This document shows positions 23,732 to 32,327 of a stretch of DNA of 39,682 nucleotides, piece after piece; the stretch's first letter is position 1, and every line of letters begins with the position of its first letter. Under the pieces are notes generated by a model that worked only from the letters and a program-made list of their open reading frames with translations, was not told the origin of the DNA and made no database searches. This stretch comes from Nanobdellota archaeon (GTDB lineage Archaea; Nanobdellota; Nanobdellia; Woesearchaeales; UBA583). Location of the stretch: NCBI GenBank assembly GCA_022565615.1, contig JAIUMM010000013.1, positions 1 through 39,682 of the forward strand, read 5' to 3'. The position numbers and the translations under genes are program-made.

Positions 23732-24502
23732 ATGGTAACAATTTTTTCATGGAATGTTAATGGGATTAGAGCAATTTTGAATAAGGGATTTTATGATTTC
23801 GTAAAGGAGTTTGAACCTGATGTGTTGTGTCTTCAAGAAACAAAAGCGTATGAAGAACAGGTTAAAATGAATATGTCTGAATTTGGATATGAGTATGAGT
23901 ATTGGAATAGTGCTGATAAAAAAGGGTATTCTGGAGTTGCTATTTTTTCTAAAATTAAACCTATTGATATTATTTATGGGATTGAGGGACTTGAATTGTC
24001 AAATTCTGAAGGGAGAGTGTTAACATGTGAGTTTGAAAATTATTATGTAGTAACAGTTTATACTCCTAATGCAAAAGATGATTTATCAAGAATTCCTCTT
24101 CGTTATGAGGAGTGGGATCCTGCTTTTTTGAGATTTTGTAAACAACTTGAGATGAAAAAACCAGTTATTTTTTGTGGAGATTTAAATGTGGCTCATGAGC
24201 CAATTGATTTGAAAAATGATAAGGCAAATGTTGGGAAAAAGGGTTTTACATATGAAGAAAGAGAGGGTTTTAGTAATTTTATTGAAGCTGGTTTTATTGA
24301 CACATTTAGAGAATTATATCCTCAAGAAGAAAAATATTCTTGGTGGACATATATGGGAGGAGCGAGGTCAAGAAATGTAGGTTGGCGTATTGATTATGTA
24401 TGTATTTCTAAAATATTAAATGAAAATTTAATTGATGCTAAAATTCACAATGATGTGATGGGTTCAGATCATTGTCCTGTGAGTGTTATTCTAAAAGAGT
24501 AA
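23732..24502 (+). CDS. xth: exodeoxyribonuclease III / AP endonuclease
   Basis: 256 aa from ATG 23732 (MVTIFSWNVNGIRA), chosen because a TATA-like TATATTTAAAT (23701-23711) lies 26 nt upstream; a TTG-started longer frame is unlikely. Exo III motifs: WNVNGIRA, LCLQETKA (catalytic Glu), VVTVYTPNA, FCGDLNVAHEPIDL (Asp and Asn) and RIDYVCIS with the final MGSDHCPVSVIL (Asp-His pair). It cuts DNA 5' to abasic sites in base excision repair. The 274-nt gap behind ftsZ contains only T-rich sequence. Confidence 0.95.
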   Translation: MVTIFSWNVNGIRAILNKGFYDFVKEFEPDVLCLQETKAYEEQVKMNMSEFGYEYEYWNSADKKGYSGVAIFSKIKPIDIIYGIEGLELSNSEGRVLTCEFENYYVVTVYTPNAKDDLSRIPLRYEEWDPAFLRFCKQLEMKKPVIFCGDLNVAHEPIDLKNDKANVGKKGFTYEEREGFSNFIEAGFIDTFRELYPQEEKYSWWTYMGGARSRNVGWRIDYVCISKILNENLIDAKIHNDVMGSDHCPVSVILKE

Positions 24503-24640
24503 TTTATGTTTATTCTTGATTATTTTTATTTTATTTGAGTATCGTTTCAAATTTCATTTTTATTTTAAAGCTTAAATTGTTATTATTTTAGTTAAGTGAT
24601 ACATAATTTTTATTAATTTACTTAAATTTATGTGATTTAT

Positions 24641-26158
24641 ATGTTAGCAAATAATAATAAAGATAGTGTGAGTAACAATTTGGTTAAGAAAACTAAAATT
24701 ATTGCAACTCTTGGTCCTTCAAGTGATAGTGTTGCTGTAATTAAGAAATTGTATAAAGAAGGTATGAATGTTGCAAGATTGAATTTTTCGCACGGGAGTT
24801 ATGAATATTTTGAGCAATTAATTAATAATGTGAGAAAAGTAAGTGATGAAATTACAATTCTTCTTGATACTAAAGGTCCTGAGATTAGAACTAGTCCTAT
24901 TGATTCTCAAAATGATTTGGAATTAAAATTGAATCAAAAAATTAATCTTTCAAATGATATTTCTAAATTAACTACTTCTTCTTTAATTCAATTAGATTAT
25001 AAACATTTATTTGAAGTTAAACCTAAAAATATGGTTTTTATTGATGATGGGAGTATTGGAATTGAGGTGATATCAGTTTCTTCAAAAGATAAAATTGTTC
25101 AAGGGGTAGTTAGAATTCCAGGTAAATTGGGTTCTAAAAAAACGGTATCAATTCATGGTCATAATGTGAATATTCCATTTTTATCTAAAAAAGATAAGGA
25201 AGATATTAAATTTGGTATTAAACAAGGTGTTGATGTAGTGGCTGCGAGTTTTGTGAGAAAGGAAAAAGATGTAATTGAACTTGAGAAATTTTTAGAGGAT
25301 AATGGAGGAAGAGGAATTAAGATTATTTCAAAAATTGAACATGGGGAGGCTTTAGAGAATATTTCTGGAATTATTGATAGAAGTTTTGGAATTATGGTGG
25401 CACGTGGAGATTTAGGAGTTGAAGCGCCTATTGAAAAAGTGCCTTTTATCCAAGAGAGATTAGTTGCAATGTGTAATGAGTTTGGAAAACCTGTAATTGT
25501 TGCAACTCAAATGCTTGAGAGTATGAAAAGTAGTAAAGTTCCAACAAGAGCAGAAGTTAATGATGTAGCTCAAGCGATATTGCAAGGAGCTGATTGTGTA
25601 ATGCTCTCAGGAGAGACTGCAAATGGAAAATATCCTGAGTTTGCTGTATCTATGATGTGTAAAATTTGCAGAGAGTATGACCCATTAGTTGAGGGGTATG
25701 TTGCTGATTCTATGAATGATTCATCAAAGGATTCAAAAGGTAATGAATTAAGTGTTGTTCGTAAAAATCAAAAAGAAGCTTCATTGTTTGTTACAAAATC
25801 AGCATATTATGCTGCAAGAGATTTACAAGCTCAGGCAATTTTAGTTCCAACTGAGAGTGGATTTAGTGCTAGAAAAATTTCAAGATTTAAACCGAAGTGT
25901 GATATTTTAGCAGTTACTAAAGATATGAGAGTATTTAGACAATTACAAATGTCTTGGGGAGTGAGACCTTTTATTCATACAAGTGAGTATGAGAATCATG
26001 ATGGTATGATAAATGTACTTGTACAAGAATTAGTTACTAAAAAAGTGTTGGATAAGAAGAGACGGGTTGTAATTGCGTCAGGAAAAGTTGTAAATAAAAA
26101 AGGACATACAAATACACTTGAGATCTATAGGGTTGAAGATATTTTAAGTAGAAGTTAG
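24641..26158 (+). CDS. pyk: pyruvate kinase
   Basis: 505 aa from ATG 24641 (MLANNN); an upstream GTG at 24632 is also possible. Motifs: TKIIATLGPSSDS, MNVARLNFSHGSYEYF, LLDTKGPEIRT, and the barrel signature IKIISKIEHGEALENI with the catalytic Lys. VARGDLGVE, ATQMLESM and CVMLSGETANGKYP follow. The B domain (about 75-175) and C-terminal domain are complete. It converts PEP and ADP to pyruvate and ATP, the ATP-yielding end of glycolysis, which suggests sugar or glycogen fermentation in this organism. Monocistronic. Confidence 0.97.
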   Translation: MLANNNKDSVSNNLVKKTKIIATLGPSSDSVAVIKKLYKEGMNVARLNFSHGSYEYFEQLINNVRKVSDEITILLDTKGPEIRTSPIDSQNDLELKLNQKINLSNDISKLTTSSLIQLDYKHLFEVKPKNMVFIDDGSIGIEVISVSSKDKIVQGVVRIPGKLGSKKTVSIHGHNVNIPFLSKKDKEDIKFGIKQGVDVVAASFVRKEKDVIELEKFLEDNGGRGIKIISKIEHGEALENISGIIDRSFGIMVARGDLGVEAPIEKVPFIQERLVAMCNEFGKPVIVATQMLESMKSSKVPTRAEVNDVAQAILQGADCVMLSGETANGKYPEFAVSMMCKICREYDPLVEGYVADSMNDSSKDSKGNELSVVRKNQKEASLFVTKSAYYAARDLQAQAILVPTESGFSARKISRFKPKCDILAVTKDMRVFRQLQMSWGVRPFIHTSEYENHDGMINVLVQELVTKKVLDKKRRVVIASGKVVNKKGHTNTLEIYRVEDILSRS

Positions 26159-26227
26159 GAATCTTTATAATTTTCATATTTTTTGCTCTTTTGTGCATTT
26201 TAGTTGCATAAGGGTTTTATTCTTTTC

Positions 26228-26300
26228 ACTTCTAAAAAGAGAAAACACAATTATATATGTATTTAACTTGATATTTTGTTTACAATGCATAATTGCATTG
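26228..26300 (+). promoter_or_regulatory. archaellin 1 promoter and 5'-UTR hairpin
   Basis: A conserved element ACTTCTAAAAAGAGAAAACA and a TATA box (ATTATATATG, 26250-26259) are shared with the second archaellin gene. The predicted start of the mRNA, about 25 nt after the TATA centre, falls just before the perfect hairpin CAATGCA-TAAT-TGCATTG (26283-26300). The second gene has the same hairpin with a changed base pair. Confidence 0.65.
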
Positions 26301-26312
26301 AATAGATTAAAA

Positions 26313-26891
26313 ATGATGTATTCAAATAATAAAAAAGCTGCTCAAGGAGTAGGAACATTGATTATTTTCATTGCTTTAATTTTAGTAGCAGCAGTAGCTG
26401 CAGCGGTATTAATTAGTACTGCTTCAAATTTACAATCCTCAGCTTTTGATGTGGGTTCTCAAACAAATGAGAGAATTTTAACATCAGTTGAAGTAGTTCA
26501 AATTGTTGCTAGTAATACAAGTGATGGATTTATTAATGCAACAGAAGATACGTATAGAATTAGAATGAGATTAGGTGCAGGTTCAATGCCTATTAAATTA
26601 GACGATTTAACTGTTTCAGTTGATACTTCATCAAACTCACAAGTATTAACATTTAACGATTCAGCTGCGTCACAGTCTACATTTAACGTAACATATAGAA
26701 CTGGAGTTTCTCAAAGAGAAGGTTATTTAGAGCCAGGTCAATTAGTGGATGTTTTATTCTTAGCTGAAGCTGATGTTGGAGAGAGAGAGAGAATTTCTTT
26801 TACAATTTTAAGTACTAATGGAGCACCATTGCCAGTTAGTTTATTAACACCTAGTGTTATGATTCAAGAAACAACTACATTATATCCATAA
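26313..26891 (+). CDS. archaellin (archaeal flagellin) 1
   Basis: 192 aa from ATG 26313 (26316 also possible). The class III signal peptide MMYSNNKKA is followed by AQGVGTLIIFIALILVAAVA, the conserved archaellin N-terminal helix; archaellin peptidase should cut just after KKA. The rest is the beta-rich outer domain with NxS/T sites that could be N-glycosylated (SNTS, FNVT). The C-terminus VSLLTPSVMIQETTTLYP is shared with the neighbouring copy. Archaellins form the rotating archaellum filament. A longer in-frame upstream extension is leader sequence, not protein. No archaellum motor genes are in this window. Confidence 0.93.
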   Translation: MMYSNNKKAAQGVGTLIIFIALILVAAVAAAVLISTASNLQSSAFDVGSQTNERILTSVEVVQIVASNTSDGFINATEDTYRIRMRLGAGSMPIKLDDLTVSVDTSSNSQVLTFNDSAASQSTFNVTYRTGVSQREGYLEPGQLVDVLFLAEADVGERERISFTILSTNGAPLPVSLLTPSVMIQETTTLYP

Positions 26892-26980
26892 ATTTAGGAT
26901 ATAATTTTTATTTTCTTGTTTAAAATTTTGATGATTTTACTTATTTATATTTATACGGTTCTGGTTATTTTTAAATTTAC

Positions 26981-27052
26981 TTCTAAAAAGAGAAAACATA
27001 ATTATAAATGATTTTTAGTTCTCATTTTACTTACAATGTATTTTTTACATTG
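26981..27052 (+). promoter_or_regulatory. archaellin 2 promoter and 5'-UTR hairpin
   Basis: The same promoter block (TTCTAAAAAGAGAAAACATA with TATA ATTATAAATG at 27001) and a perfect hairpin CAATGTA-TTTTT-TACATTG (27034-27052) as in archaellin 1. One stem pair changes from C-G to T-A, keeping the pairing. Confidence 0.65.
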
Positions 27053-27064
27053 AATAGATTAAAA

Positions 27065-27652
27065 ATGATGTATTCAAATAATAAAAAAGCTGCTCAAGGA
27101 GTAGGAACATTGATTATTTTCATTGCTTTAATTTTAGTAGCTGCAGTAGCTGCAGCAGTATTAATTAGTACTGCTTCAAATTTACAATCCTCAGCTTTTG
27201 ATGTAGGTTCTCAAACAAATGAGAGAATTTTAACTTCAATTGAGGTTGTCCAAATTATTGCAAGTAATACAAGTAATGGATTTATTAATGCAACAGATGG
27301 TGATACTTACAGAATGAGAGTAAGATTAGGAGCAGGTTCAATGCCTATTAAATTAGATGATTTAACTGTTTCAGTAGATACGGCTTCAAATTCACAAGTT
27401 GTAATATATGAAGATGGACCTATTGTTGGAGAACCTGATTTATTTAATGTAACATATAGAACAGGAGCTCCTGCAAGAGATGGTTATTTAGAGCCAGGTC
27501 AATTAGTTGATATTTTATTTGAAGCTGAAGCTAATGTTGGGGAGAGAGAAAGAATTACATTTACAGTTTTAAGTACTAATGGTGCACCTGTACCAGTTAG
27601 TTTATTAACACCAAGTGTTATGATTCAAGAATCAACTTCATTATATCCTTAA
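27065..27652 (+). CDS. archaellin (archaeal flagellin) 2
   Basis: 195 aa from ATG 27065. The N-terminal 60 residues are nearly identical to archaellin 1, including the KKA-AQGVGTLIIF processing site and hydrophobic helix. The outer domain diverges most at about residues 125-145 (EDGPIVGEPDL versus FNDSAASQST), as expected for the surface-exposed part of the filament. Promoter, 5' hairpin and about 50 nt of 3' flank (GATATAATTTTTATTTTCTT) are also duplicated, so the whole transcription unit was copied in tandem. Two similar archaellins suggest major and minor filament subunits or redundancy. Confidence 0.93.
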   Translation: MMYSNNKKAAQGVGTLIIFIALILVAAVAAAVLISTASNLQSSAFDVGSQTNERILTSIEVVQIIASNTSNGFINATDGDTYRMRVRLGAGSMPIKLDDLTVSVDTASNSQVVIYEDGPIVGEPDLFNVTYRTGAPARDGYLEPGQLVDILFEAEANVGERERITFTVLSTNGAPVPVSLLTPSVMIQESTSLYP

Positions 27653-27786
27653 ATTTGGGATATAATTTTTATTTTCTTGTTTAAATTTTAATGGTTTTTT
27701 TCTATTGTTTTTTACAATTTGTTGATTATTCACTTTCATGAAAAGAATATTAGTTCTTACTTTTAAATAGTAAATATTTAGAAAGA

Positions 27787-27795
27787 TTTATAAAT
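27787..27795 (+). promoter_or_regulatory. TATA box of the surface-protein gene
   Basis: TTTATAAAT about 46 nt before ATG 27837; the predicted mRNA would have a leader of about 20 nt, unlike the leaderless genes. Confidence 0.6.
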
Positions 27796-27836
27796 ATCAA
27801 AGTATTGATATAATCACCACTATAAAATAGTTGAAA

Positions 27837-29393
27837 ATGGTAAGTTCCGTTAAATTTTTAATGACAATGATTGCAGTAATGCTCTCATTAGTATTTGTTA
27901 ATGCTGCTCCTTTTACAGTTGAGAGTATGAATGTTCAAAATGTAAATGATGAGTATGTTGTTACATTAACAATGCAAAATGAAAATGTATCATCAGGAGT
28001 TTTTACTGATGTATTTTTTGAAATAGAAGGAGTTGTTACAAGACAAAGTGTAACGGTTGATCAAGCTAGTTCAACTCAAACGTTTAAGTTAAATGATGTT
28101 TTATCAAATTACAATAGTTTAGTTGTAGGTAATTCATATAGATTAACTGTTGAAGTTGGAAATACTAGTGTGAGTCAATCATTTGTATTCAATACAATGG
28201 CTGAAGAATCAGGTCTTCCTGTATCAATTAGTTCAGTTGAAGTAAATGGTGCAAGATTAAATGATTTCTCATCACTAAGTGTTCAAAATGGTGGAGTTGT
28301 AGATATTACAGTTTCATTTATTGGTCAAAGAGATGCAGATAATGCAAGATTTAGAGCTGATATTCAAGGATATGAGCAAGCAATTTTACAAGATTCAACT
28401 AACTTATTTAGAGTTAGACAAGGAGTTGCTTCTACTCAAACTTTAAGAATTAATCTGCCAGCAGATATGAATTCACAAAGAGAATATATTTTAAGAGTAT
28501 ATGGAAGTAATGATTTATCAGGATTAACATATAAAGAATATTCCTTATTTGTTGATACACAAAGACATAGAGTTGATATTGTTGATTTAGTTATGTCTCC
28601 TTCAACAGGAGTTGAACCAGGTCAAGCTGTTATCTCAAATGTTAGAGTAAATAATAGAGGACAACAAAATCAAGGTACTGTTAAAGTAATTGTTGAAGTT
28701 CCAGAATTACAAATTAGAGCTGAGAGTTACTTAACTAATTTAAATGTTGGTGAAGCTAGAACTAGTGAAGATATGTATTTAGGAGTTCCAAGAGATGCTA
28801 AACCAGGAAGATATACTGCTAATGTAATTACTCAATATAATGATGGATATACACAATCAAAAACAGAATTTGATTTTATTGTGTTAGCTCCTCTTCAAGT
28901 GAGTGATTCAAGATTAATTATTAGTACAGGAAATATTGGTCAATTAGAGGCTGGAAAAACTACTTCATTTGATGTTGTTATTGTAAATCCAACTTCACAA
29001 GCAAGAGCAATTTCAATTGTTCCAAATGATATGTCTTGGGCTAGTGTTAATGTTGCACCTTCAATTTCAGCAGTTGCTGCTGGATCTGATAGAACATTTA
29101 GAGTAGATGTTACACCTACAAGTAATGCTCAAGGTACTCAAACTTTAAGATTATTTGTAAGAGATGAAAATAATGTAGTACAAGAAATTTCAATTCCAGT
29201 ATCTGTTCAAGAATCACAAGATTCAACGAGTACTTCATGGAATTGGGTTAATATTGCTTTAATTGTATTTATTATTGTAATGTTGTTAATCTTATTATTA
29301 TTATTAATTGCAGTACTTAGAGGAAGAAATTCAAATGAGTCTTCAACAGATTCAATTGATTCTGAGCATGATGAAGCTGATGAATATTATTAA
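27837..29393 (+). CDS. large secreted, membrane-anchored surface protein with Ig-like domains
   Basis: 518 aa from ATG 27837. An N-terminal signal peptide (SVKFLMTMIAVMLSLVFVNA) is followed by several beta-sandwich domains of about 90-120 residues. One of them, VDIVDLVMSPSTGVEPGQ to PGRYTANV, looks like CARDB or NEW3-type adhesion domains. A C-terminal membrane helix (ALIVFIIVMLLILLLLLIAV) and a short acidic Ser/Asp tail follow. The architecture is that of a wall-exposed protein anchored at its C-terminus, as in S-layer-like or adhesin proteins of DPANN archaea. It follows two archaellins, so it may belong to the surface/motility module, but a structural role is inferred. Codons are clean and highly regular, consistent with strong expression. 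Confidence 0.75.
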   Translation: MVSSVKFLMTMIAVMLSLVFVNAAPFTVESMNVQNVNDEYVVTLTMQNENVSSGVFTDVFFEIEGVVTRQSVTVDQASSTQTFKLNDVLSNYNSLVVGNSYRLTVEVGNTSVSQSFVFNTMAEESGLPVSISSVEVNGARLNDFSSLSVQNGGVVDITVSFIGQRDADNARFRADIQGYEQAILQDSTNLFRVRQGVASTQTLRINLPADMNSQREYILRVYGSNDLSGLTYKEYSLFVDTQRHRVDIVDLVMSPSTGVEPGQAVISNVRVNNRGQQNQGTVKVIVEVPELQIRAESYLTNLNVGEARTSEDMYLGVPRDAKPGRYTANVITQYNDGYTQSKTEFDFIVLAPLQVSDSRLIISTGNIGQLEAGKTTSFDVVIVNPTSQARAISIVPNDMSWASVNVAPSISAVAAGSDRTFRVDVTPTSNAQGTQTLRLFVRDENNVVQEISIPVSVQESQDSTSTSWNWVNIALIVFIIVMLLILLLLLIAVLRGRNSNESSTDSIDSEHDEADEYY

Positions 29394-29663
29394 ATATTCA
29401 TTTAGAATAATTTTTTAACTAATGTTTAAAATTTTTTTAAATTATTTGAATGATCATTTTTAGTCAATTCAAGTAATTATTTTTAATCTATTGAGTATCT
29501 ATTTCTATGTTAAAGTAACTTTTGGATTGTTTTAGATTGTTTTAGATTATTTTAGTATTGTTTTAACTATGAGTTATTTTTATTTATAGCCTAGATAAAT
29601 ATTTCTAATGATAATTTATGTAATGATAATGTTTAAATAGTTACAATTTTTAAATTGTTTTAT
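29394..29663 (+). repeat. 270-nt intergenic gap with short T-rich tandem repeats
   Basis: No gene is seen. GATTGTTTTA-like units repeat three to four times near 29524-29565. The end carries AATGTTTAAATAGTTAC, a likely TATA region for dut. Confidence 0.5.
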
Positions 29664-30176
29664 ATGCAAGAAGATATTATATTAAAAGTTAAAAAATTGG
29701 ATGTGAGGGCTGTTATGCCTTCTAAAAGAGAAGAAGATGCAGGATTTGATTTATATGCTTTATATGATGAGAGTTATCATATTTTAAAACCTTTAGAGAT
29801 TTGGCTTGCTCCAACTGGTATTGCAACTCAATTCTCTAAAAATTGGGTTCTTCTTCTGCATGAGAGAAGTTCAACAGGAATTAAAGGAATTGCAAAACGA
29901 GCAGGAGTAATTGACTCAGGATATAGAGGAGAGATTAAAGTTGCTCTTCAAAATATTTCAAATAAACATATTATTTTTATCTCAAAAGAAGTTGAAGAAG
30001 AAGAGGTTTTAAAAAAAGAGAATTTACAAATAAGTAATGTCATATTTTATCCTCAAGAAAAGGCTATAATTCAAGCAATTTTAATGTATGCACCACATCC
30101 AGATGTATTAGAAATTGAAGAATTTGATGAAGATTCATCAAGAGGGGAAGGAGGATTTGGAAGTTCAGGTAAATAG
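29664..30176 (+). CDS. dut: dUTP diphosphatase
   Basis: 170 aa from ATG 29664 (MQEDIIL). The five dUTPase motifs appear in order: DAGFDLYAL (1), ERSSTGIKGIA (2), AGVIDSGYRGEIKVAL (3), FYPQEKAIIQAI (4) and RGEGGFGSSG (5). The enzyme is trimeric and hydrolyses dUTP to dUMP and pyrophosphate, keeping uracil out of DNA and feeding thymidylate synthesis. An insertion rich in Glu (KEVEEEEVLKKEN) lies between motifs 3 and 4. The 3' side is followed by the 5S rRNA gene. Confidence 0.95.
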   Translation: MQEDIILKVKKLDVRAVMPSKREEDAGFDLYALYDESYHILKPLEIWLAPTGIATQFSKNWVLLLHERSSTGIKGIAKRAGVIDSGYRGEIKVALQNISNKHIIFISKEVEEEEVLKKENLQISNVIFYPQEKAIIQAILMYAPHPDVLEIEEFDEDSSRGEGGFGSSGK

Positions 30177-30256
30177 TACTATTGAAGTTTTATTTAAAGT
30201 ACTATTAAAGTACTATTAATGCTTATGAATTGGGGGAAAATTACTCGACCAAAAGA

Positions 30257-30264
30257 TTTATAAA
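30257..30264 (+). promoter_or_regulatory. TATA box of the 5S rRNA gene
   Basis: TTTATAAA, with purine-rich ACCAAAAGA just upstream as a BRE-like element, centred 29 nt before the 5S 5' end. It shows that 5S is transcribed on its own. Confidence 0.8.
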
Positions 30265-30288
30265 GGCAATCTAATTAATACTATATTA

Positions 30289-30401
30289 GAAGGTTCAAAC
30301 AGCCTTGGGTTACACCTGTTCCCATCTCGAACACAGAAGTTAAGCCTGGTTGGCCTATATAAGTACTGAACTCAGTTTTCGGAAACATTTCGGTGACCTT
30401 C
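30289..30401 (+). rRNA. rrf: 5S ribosomal RNA
   Basis: The ends pair as helix I (GAAGGT with ACCTTC). The conserved core CCCATCTCGAACACAGAAGT followed by TAAGCC is the universal loop B/helix III region of 5S rRNA. The 3' arm (CAGTTTTCGGAAACATTTCGG) is shortened but present. About 113 nt. It is not linked to 16S or 23S genes here and has its own promoter; a T-run follows. The ends are approximate by a few bases. Confidence 0.93.
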
Positions 30402-30439
30402 ACTTTTTAAAAAATAATTCTAAGAAATTTACTTAATTT

Positions 30440-30898
30440 ATGCACTACATTTATATCTATTATGTTGGTTCAATAAAAGATTCAAGTATAAAACAATTAG
30501 TTGCAGACATTTCTAAACGGTTAAAGTTTGTTAAATTTGTTGAGCTTCAATTACCAAAAGGTTCAAGTTCTTTTAAACTAAAATCTCAAGTACAAGAAAT
30601 AGAGAGAGAAATTATTATTTCAAAAGTATTTGATAAACATGACTGTGTTATAATTTGTACTGAAAAAGGTGAAGAGTATTCTACTCAAGGGTTTTATTCT
30701 ACTCTTAAAAAATTAGACAGAGAACTTGCTTTTGTAATTTCAGGAGCATATGGACCTCACATAGATATTCTCAATAAAGCTTCACTTAAATTAAGTCTTT
30801 CTAAATTAACATTTACTCACGAAATGGCGTTATATATTCTTATAGAACAAATTTATAGGGCTCAATGTATTGAAAATAATATTGATTATACTAAATAA
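30440..30898 (+). CDS. rlmH: RlmH-like SPOUT rRNA methyltransferase
   Basis: 152 aa, the normal length of the RlmH/YbeA family. IYYVGSIKDSSIKQLVADI starts the domain. LAFVISGAYGPHIDILNKA supplies the SAM-binding knot loop (family: FVIGGxxG). LSLSKLTFTHEMALYILIEQIYRAQCI is the signature C-terminal helix region, ending in DYTK (family: YHK). Bacterial RlmH methylates pseudouridine 1915 in 23S rRNA helix 69; archaeal members are presumed to act similarly. It begins 38 nt after 5S rRNA, a fitting rRNA-maturation context. Confidence 0.9.
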   Translation: MHYIYIYYVGSIKDSSIKQLVADISKRLKFVKFVELQLPKGSSSFKLKSQVQEIEREIIISKVFDKHDCVIICTEKGEEYSTQGFYSTLKKLDRELAFVISGAYGPHIDILNKASLKLSLSKLTFTHEMALYILIEQIYRAQCIENNIDYTK

Positions 30899-31016
30899 TT
30901 TTGTTATTATATTATTTTAAAGATTAATAGTTGAATTTTAATTAATTTGAAAAAATTATTTATTGTATTAAAAATACGAAATTATATAAATACTTACTTT
31001 TAAAATTATATATAGT

Positions 31017-31718
31017 ATGGGAACATATGTAATAGCTGTTGGAGGTTCATTAATTGTGCCTGAAGAGATTAATTTAACGTTTTTACACGCATTTAAGCAA
31101 CTTATTTTAAAACGAGTTGAGAGAGGAGATAAGTTTATTTTAGTGGCTGGAGGAGGTAAAATTGCACGTAAATATAGAGATGCTGCAGCTGAGATAGGGG
31201 AGATTGATAATGAGGAGAAAGATTGGCTTGGAATTCATTGTACAAGATTAAATGCTCACTTACTTAGAACTATTTTTAAACAAGATGCATATCCAAGACT
31301 TTTTAAGAGCTTTGATGATCCTCTAAATGCGTTTAAAGAGCCAATTTTAATTGGAGCTGGAATGAAACCTGGAAGAAGTTCTGATTATCCTGCTGTATTT
31401 TTAGCTAAAAGATTTTCAGCAAGTCATGTTATTAATTTATCAAATATTGAATATGTATATACAGAAGATCCAAGACTTAATCCTGAGGCTGAGAAATTTT
31501 CACAAATTTCATGGAAGAGTTATTTAGATATTATAGGAACTCGGTGGGATCCTGGTATGTCTGCTCCTTTTGATCCTGTTGCTTCAAAAGAGGCTATGGA
31601 TAATGAAATTAAAGTTGCAATGGTTAATGGTTCAAAACTATCTAATTTGGAGAAATTTTTTGAAGGAGAAGAGTTTGGAGGAACATTAATAGGAGTTGAG
31701 AAGGATAAGAAAATTTAG
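31017..31718 (+). CDS. pyrH: UMP kinase, archaeal type
   Basis: 233 aa. Amino-acid-kinase fold: VIAVGGSLIVPE at the N-terminus, FILVAGGGKIARKYRDAA, ILIGAGMKPGRSSDYPAVFLA, VINLSNIEYVYTEDPR and PGMSAPFDPVASKEA. The arrangement matches archaeal and eukaryote-unlike UMP kinases, which make UDP from UMP and ATP and are not related to eukaryotic UMP/CMP kinase. The HD-domain gene begins 6 nt after its stop, suggesting an operon. A TATA-like AAATTATATAAATAC lies about 30 nt upstream. Confidence 0.94.
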   Translation: MGTYVIAVGGSLIVPEEINLTFLHAFKQLILKRVERGDKFILVAGGGKIARKYRDAAAEIGEIDNEEKDWLGIHCTRLNAHLLRTIFKQDAYPRLFKSFDDPLNAFKEPILIGAGMKPGRSSDYPAVFLAKRFSASHVINLSNIEYVYTEDPRLNPEAEKFSQISWKSYLDIIGTRWDPGMSAPFDPVASKEAMDNEIKVAMVNGSKLSNLEKFFEGEEFGGTLIGVEKDKKI

Positions 31719-31724
31719 ATTAAA

Positions 31725-32279
31725 ATGATAAAAACTAAAGAGGATGCACAAAGATTATTGGAGCAATATGTGGAAGATGATTATCAAAAATTACATGCTC
31801 AAATGGTTGCTTGTGCACTTGAAGGATATGCAATAAAAAATAATAAATCGGAAGATGAAGTATTTTTATATTGGCTCACCGGTTATTTACACGACATTGA
31901 TTTTTATAAATTTCCAACTTCTCATCCTAAAGAGTCACTTCAATGGTTTAAAGATTGGGGTTTATCTGATGAACTAATTCATGCAATAGAAGCTCATGCT
32001 TTAGGATTTAATGGATTTACAACTGAGCCTGAAACTGACTTAGCAAAATTATTAATTGCATGTGATGAAATTTGTGGAATATTTTATGCATATAAACGAT
32101 TAAATCCTATTTCTTATAGTGAAATTAAAGTTAAATCAATTAAAAAAAAGATTAAAGATAAGGGATTTGCCCCAAATATTGATAGACAACATATTTTAGA
32201 TGCAGTTGATAGAATTGAAAATTTAACATTAGAAGAACATATTGAAAATTTAATTAGTTTTTTAGGCAAATTAGATTAA
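31725..32279 (+). CDS. HD-domain hydrolase
   Basis: 184 aa. The metal ligands of an HD phosphohydrolase are visible: H in LHAQMVACALEG, HD in LTGYLHDIDFYKFP, H in AIEAHALGF, and D in LLIACDEICGIFYAY. The domain resembles small archaeal and bacterial HDIG proteins (COG2316-like) that may act on nucleotides or phospholipid headgroups. Its tight linkage (6 nt) to UMP kinase favours a nucleotide-related role, but the substrate is unknown. The C-terminal helices LDAVDRIENLTLEEHIENLI complete the domain. Confidence 0.82.
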   Translation: MIKTKEDAQRLLEQYVEDDYQKLHAQMVACALEGYAIKNNKSEDEVFLYWLTGYLHDIDFYKFPTSHPKESLQWFKDWGLSDELIHAIEAHALGFNGFTTEPETDLAKLLIACDEICGIFYAYKRLNPISYSEIKVKSIKKKIKDKGFAPNIDRQHILDAVDRIENLTLEEHIENLISFLGKLD

Positions 32280-32327
32280 TATAAAATTTAGTTGATTAAA
32301 TTTAATAATTTTTTTTTATTTAATTTA

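Noticed and set aside
26193-26312. N-terminal extension of archaellin 1
   Set aside because: It covers the promoter and 5' hairpin, is not conserved in the second archaellin, and precedes a proper class III signal peptide.
29520-29570. CRISPR array
   Set aside because: Units are about 10 bp, imperfect and contiguous, without spacers; no cas genes in the window.
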